DNA from: Prorocentrum cordatum
Lineage: Eukaryota > Sar > Dinophyceae > Prorocentrales > Prorocentraceae
Direction: 5' to 3'
DNA length: 64,000 nucleotides
Assembly: GCA_963575745.1 (NCBI GenBank)
Contig: CAUYUJ010018727.1
Coordinates: forward strand, 425,393-489,392
The number at the start of each line of letters is the position of its first letter. Position 1 is the first letter of the stretch. The translations under genes and the position numbers were made by a program. Below are positions 60,316-64,000 of the stretch, in pieces. The notes below the pieces were generated by a model. The model saw only the letters and a list, made by a program, of their open reading frames with translations, was not told where the DNA came from and made no database searches.

Positions 60316-61500
60316 CCTTCAAAGGCGGCCGTCGTCGTCGCCGTCGCCGTTGTCGTCGTCGTCGTCGTCGTCACCCTTGACGTCGTCGTCGTCGTCGTGG
60401 TCGTCGTCGTCATCGTCGCCATCGTCTTCGTCGTCGTCGGCGTCGTCGTTATCCTCGTTCTCGTCGTCGTCCTCGCCCTTGCCCTCGTCCTCGTCGTCGT
60501 CGTCGTTGTTGTTTCCGAGGGCCTCGCAAGCCCTTCAGACGCCTCCAGAGGCCTCCAGAAACCTCCTGAGGCCTCTGGAGACCTCCTGGAGACTTTTACA
60601 GGCAGCCATCGTCGTCCTTGGCGTCGGCGTCGTCGTTATCTTCGTCGACGTCGTTTTGTGGTCGTCGTTTAGCGTCCTCGTCGTCGTCGTCGTCGTCCTC
60701 GTCCTTGCTCTCGTCCTCGTCGTGGTCGTCGTCTTCTCCGCCCTCCTCGTCCTTGTCGTCGGTTTCGTGGTCGTTATCGTCGTCATCGTCCTCGTCGTCG
60801 TCGTCGTCCTTGCTCTCGTTGTCTTCGTTGTCGTAGTCGTTATCGTCCTCGGCCCTGGTCCCCGTCGTCGTCCTCGTCGCGGTTGACGTCGCCGTTGCCG
60901 TCGGCGTCGTCGAGGGCGTCGTCGTTGTCGTCTTCGTCTTCGTCGTCCTCGTCGTCGTCGTCGCCGAGGGCCACGAATGGCCTCTGGACGCCCCCAGAAG
61001 TCTCCACAGACCTCCTTGGGCCTCCGGAGACCTCCAGAGACCAGAGGCGGCCGTCATCCTCGTCATCTCCCTCGTCCTCGTCGACGTCGTCGTCGTCGTT
61101 ATCGTCGTTATCGCCATCGTCCTCGTCCTCGTCGTCGTCATCCTCGTCCTCGTCCTCGTCCTCGTCGCGTCCTTGTAGTCGTCGGCCTCGTCCTCGTCGT
61201 CATCGTCCTCTTCGTCGTCGTCGTCGCCGACGGCCTTGAAGGGCCTTCAGACGCCTTCAGTGTTCGCCCGAGACCTCCTCAGGCCGTATGAGACCTCCGG
61301 AGACCTTCAGAGGCAGCCGTCGTCGTCCTCGTCGTCGTCGTCGTCATCGTGCTTGTCGTCGGCGTCCCCGTCTCCGTCCTCGTTCTCGTCCTCATCCTCG
61401 TTTTCGTCGTTATCGTAGTCGTCGTTGTCGTCGTCGTCGTTGTCTTCGTCGTCGTCGTGGTCGTTGTCGTTGTCGTTGTCGGCGTCGTCGTCCGTCTCCA
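60290..61500. repeat. Higher-order array: (GTC)n blocks separated by four related ~100-bp spacers
   Basis: (GTC)n blocks with CTC, GCC and TTC variants alternate with spacers at ~60290-60330 (partial), 60518-60612, 60965-61060 and 61228-61318. Each spacer starts gagggcc or gacggcc, contains cttcagacgcc or ctggacgcc and several 'gacctcc(t/g)gag' words, and ends 'cagaggc(a/g)gccgtc'. Confidence 0.9.
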
Positions 61501-61724
61501 AGGCATCCCCCCGCGGGGCCCGACCACGTTACTGTTACCCCCCCACGGGGGCCTAATTCCTCCCCGTAACGGAGATTACGGGGGGGAATAAAACTACATT
61601 CTTTAGACACTTCTGAATGAGGCGGTTCATCGGTATTGCATCATCCTTGTGTGCGTGGGTGAAGTGGGATCCCTTCCCGCGGATTCTGCTTGTTTGTTGT
61701 TTGTTGTTTGTTGTTTGTTGTCCT

Positions 61725-61832
61725 CGCCCCCCCCGCGACCCAACCGCGACCCACCCCGCGACCAACCCCGCAACCCACCCCGCGACCTACCTGCGACTCA
61801 CTCGTGACCCACCCGCGGCCCACCCCGCGCCC
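61725..61832. repeat. Minisatellite of ~12 bp, consensus accccgcgaccc
   Basis: About nine degenerate units. Confidence 0.85.
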
Positions 61833-61933
61833 GTCCCCTCACTCTTGTCCGTGGTGCTACGTCAGAGTGAGGGTCCCGAACGGTCATTCACTGTCCCTGG
61901 GCGCGTGGCTGAAGTGAGGTTCAGCGGGCCGGA

Positions 61934-61939
61934 TTGTTG

Positions 61940-61971
<32 letters not shown>

Positions 61972-62068
61972 GTTGTTTGTGTTGTTGTTATTGTCGTTGT
62001 TGTTGTTTTTGTCGCTGTTATTGTGCTTGTGATTGTTGTTGTTGTCGTTATTGTTGTTGTTCTTGTTG
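61934..62068. repeat. (GTT)n array
   Basis: ttgttgttg with ggt, gtc and att variants. Similar short GTT runs at 61688-61722 and 63375-63400. Confidence 0.95.
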
Positions 62069-62084
62069 TTGAGTTCTCCTCACT

Positions 62085-63840
62085 GGTGAAGAATTATTGT
62101 GGGTCTCCCACCTTCCGGTGACGTTTGCGTTGTTTTAATTGAAGTGTTGCCCCCCGGGTTCGCACCTTGTTTTTATATTTTAGGGTTCTGCCTTTCTGGT
62201 TCTACCACTTGTTTTCTGCTCCTTGCCCCCCTCCTGCTAATTTCTCTCGTGCTGCATCCTTCTCTCTCCCCCTTCCACCCGTCCTCTCTTCCCTTGTTTT
62301 AGGGGCTGCACTAAATGCACGTGGCAGGTAGGAACACACACCGCCAAGGGGGTCGATCGAAGAACGAAGAGGGCAGGTACCGAGGGTTTCGGATCTATGT
62401 ATTGGATGGCACGTGCGCAGGTAACAGCGAACGGTCTTAAAATTATGGTTATTGGATCCCCATTGCTGAAGAATGATTAGTGTTGATTCCCCCCTCGGGG
62501 CCACATTGTGCGTTTTTCAATTAAAGTGCTTCTCCCGGGTCTCACACCTTGTTGTTCACAAGGGAAAGTCTCGAGTATCAGCATTGTGTTGTTGGCCACC
62601 AGTTTACAACAACAACAACAACAACAACGGCTCCCGTCTGACAGCTCCTTACAAGCCATTGTTCCCAAATCGCGCTCTCGCGCGGGACTTCCTCACGATG
62701 TATGCAGGAATCGAGCTTTTGCGGTGGACTTCCTCGCAATGTATCCAGACGCCGCGCCCTCGACCCTCAGGAATCACGCTCTCGCTGTGGATGTCCTCAC
62801 GATTTGTTTGGGAAACGCGCTGTCGCTAGAGACCTCCTCGTGATTGATGCAGGACGCATGCTTCGGCAACCCGCCTGCTCGACCTGGCCGCCTGGGCCCG
62901 CCTTCCCGACTGTCAGGGTCTACCTGCCCGATCTGCCCGTCTGCTTCTGCCACGTGCTTTCTTCTGCTAGCCCCTCTCCTGCCACTCTCTCGTGCTCCAT
63001 CCTCTTTCCTTCCCCCTGTCCCTTCCTTCCATCTGTCTCTCTTCCCTTGCCTTCGGGGCTGCACGAAGTACACGTTGCAGGTCAGAAAGATGTACCCCCT
63101 GAGGGGGCACGATCGTAGACGAAGAGGGCAGGTCTCGCCGGCCCGCGTGCGGCTTTTGCACACAGGAGCACGTGGATAACAGTAAGGGAGCCGGGACCTG
63201 ACGTATATTCGGGAACACACATAGATTTACACAAGCGTATGACAGAGGCGTCGCGCGTTGCTCCCCCCCGGGCAACAACAGCAACGTTTGGCCCAGGAGG
63301 GTGCGCTCGCCCGCCCTGTGGGCGAGGACGCCACCACGGGACCGGCTGGCTTGGCCAGAGGGGTTGTCCTTGCATTGTTGTTGTTATTGGTGTTGTTGCT
63401 GCTGAGTGCTCGAGCAGATAAGAGCGAGCAGTATTAAAATGAATGTTGGTGGTGTTTCGGCTGTTGCTGTTGTTGCATTGTCATTTCTGAAGAATTATTG
63501 TTGATCCCACCCCACCGATGCATTTTGTTTTTCTCTATCAAAATGTGCCCCTCGACGCTCGCACCCTGCTTTTCGACAGGGAAAGTCTTCCTGCTCAAAC
63601 TGGGCCCTTGGCCCCCGGGTTACGACGACAACGGCTCCCGCCTGAGACTTCCTTACAATTTAGCCAGGACCCCCGCTCCCGCCCGAGATTTCCTCGCATG
63701 TTATTCAGGAATCGCGCTCTCGCCTGGGACTTCCTGACAATTTATTCAGGAATCGCTCTCCTGGCGCTCTGGAGTCGCGCTCTCGCTGGAGACTTGCTTG
63801 CAACTTATTGAAGAATGGCCTTGCGTTGGAATTTTGTGCA
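62085..63840. repeat. Tandem ~1-kb module, about 2.5 copies to the right edge
   Basis: Part X (gaagaat-att-t-ttgatccc..., 'gggaaagtct', 'aacggctccc', then ~45-bp subunits 'caggaatcgcgctctcgc...gacttcct') occurs at 62463-62860 and 63482-63810, with a shortened copy at 62085-62165. Part Y (tctgctccttg-cccctcctgc, 'cttcccttg-tt--ggggctgca', 'gacgaagagggcaggt') occurs at ~62205-62380 and ~62940-63140. X-to-X spacing is about 1,019 bp. Confidence 0.85.
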
Positions 63841-63844
63841 ATTT

Positions 63845-64000
63845 CCCCAAGCTCCGCGCTCCCGACACCCAGGCACCCAGGAATCGCGCCCGTTGTGGCC
63901 CCATGTGCATGCCCTTCGTGGCCCCGCTGTCGCAATTTGTGTCCCCCTCATTGTCCTACGTGGCCCAGTTGCTACCCTCAGTGGCCCCATAGTTGCCATT
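63845..64000. repeat. Degenerate ~25-30-bp repeat 'gtggcccc-tgttgc'
   Basis: ttgtggccccatgtg, cgtggccccgctgtc, cgtggcccagttgc, agtggccccatagttgc up to the window edge. Confidence 0.75.

Overview
The window reads as nuclear DNA of a eukaryotic alga, most probably a dinoflagellate, and possibly a Prorocentrum-like species. The evidence is indirect. The DNA is GC-rich and dominated by dispersed and tandem repeats. The only clearly recognisable protein is a LINE-type RNase H at the left edge. Short exon-like segments are bounded by AG|G acceptors and by GT, GC or GA donors, and that donor mix is a known dinoflagellate trait. I found no rRNA, tRNA, CRISPR, bacterial operon or dinoflagellate spliced-leader gene. 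The taxon is an inference.

Layout, left to right. 0-3 kb: 3' end of a LINE ORF, then GGA and GAT arrays. 3.3-4.9 kb: array of sixteen ~102-bp units. 5-30 kb: mosaic of short inverted-repeat elements (families A to W here), minisatellites, and long degenerate runs of GGCCNTCTTGG-like 12-mers (family D), with small exon-like segments between them. 28.6-29.5 kb: ~42-bp tandem array. 30-36 kb: more family D and short tandem arrays. 36.8-37.2 kb: the best exon in the window (420 nt, Lys/Asp-rich). 38-51.5 kb: further exons, GT/GAT/GGA arrays and elements, ending in a terminal exon with a TAA stop at 51527. 54.8-58.7 kb: exon series of a probable second + strand gene. 60.3-61.5 kb: higher-order (GTC)n array. 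62-64 kb: tandem ~1-kb module running off the right edge.

The main biological reading is that two + strand genes of unknown function are threaded through repeat-filled introns. Several neighbouring exons join in matching phase: 10410-10486, 14660-14726, 22556-22614, 25043-25111, 36771-37190 and 38949-39050 for gene 1; 47809-47850, 51207-51381 and 51456-51527 for its 3' end; 55842-55923, 57300-57355, 57609-57676, 57761-57813 and 58590 onward for gene 2. I recognise no domain in either product. The introns carry small transposable elements whose boundaries can be read directly. Family A has five copies with 5-bp target duplications, and one copy is inserted inside a family B element. Family C has TTAA-like flanks. 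Family F is 130-133 bp in all five copies.

Limits: exon calls rest on reading frame, amino-acid plausibility and splice-like borders only. Repeat consensus and copy relations were judged by eye. Many long open frames, such as poly-Ser, poly-His, poly-Asp or Trp/Gly/Leu-rich ones, are translations of microsatellites or family D and are not listed as genes.
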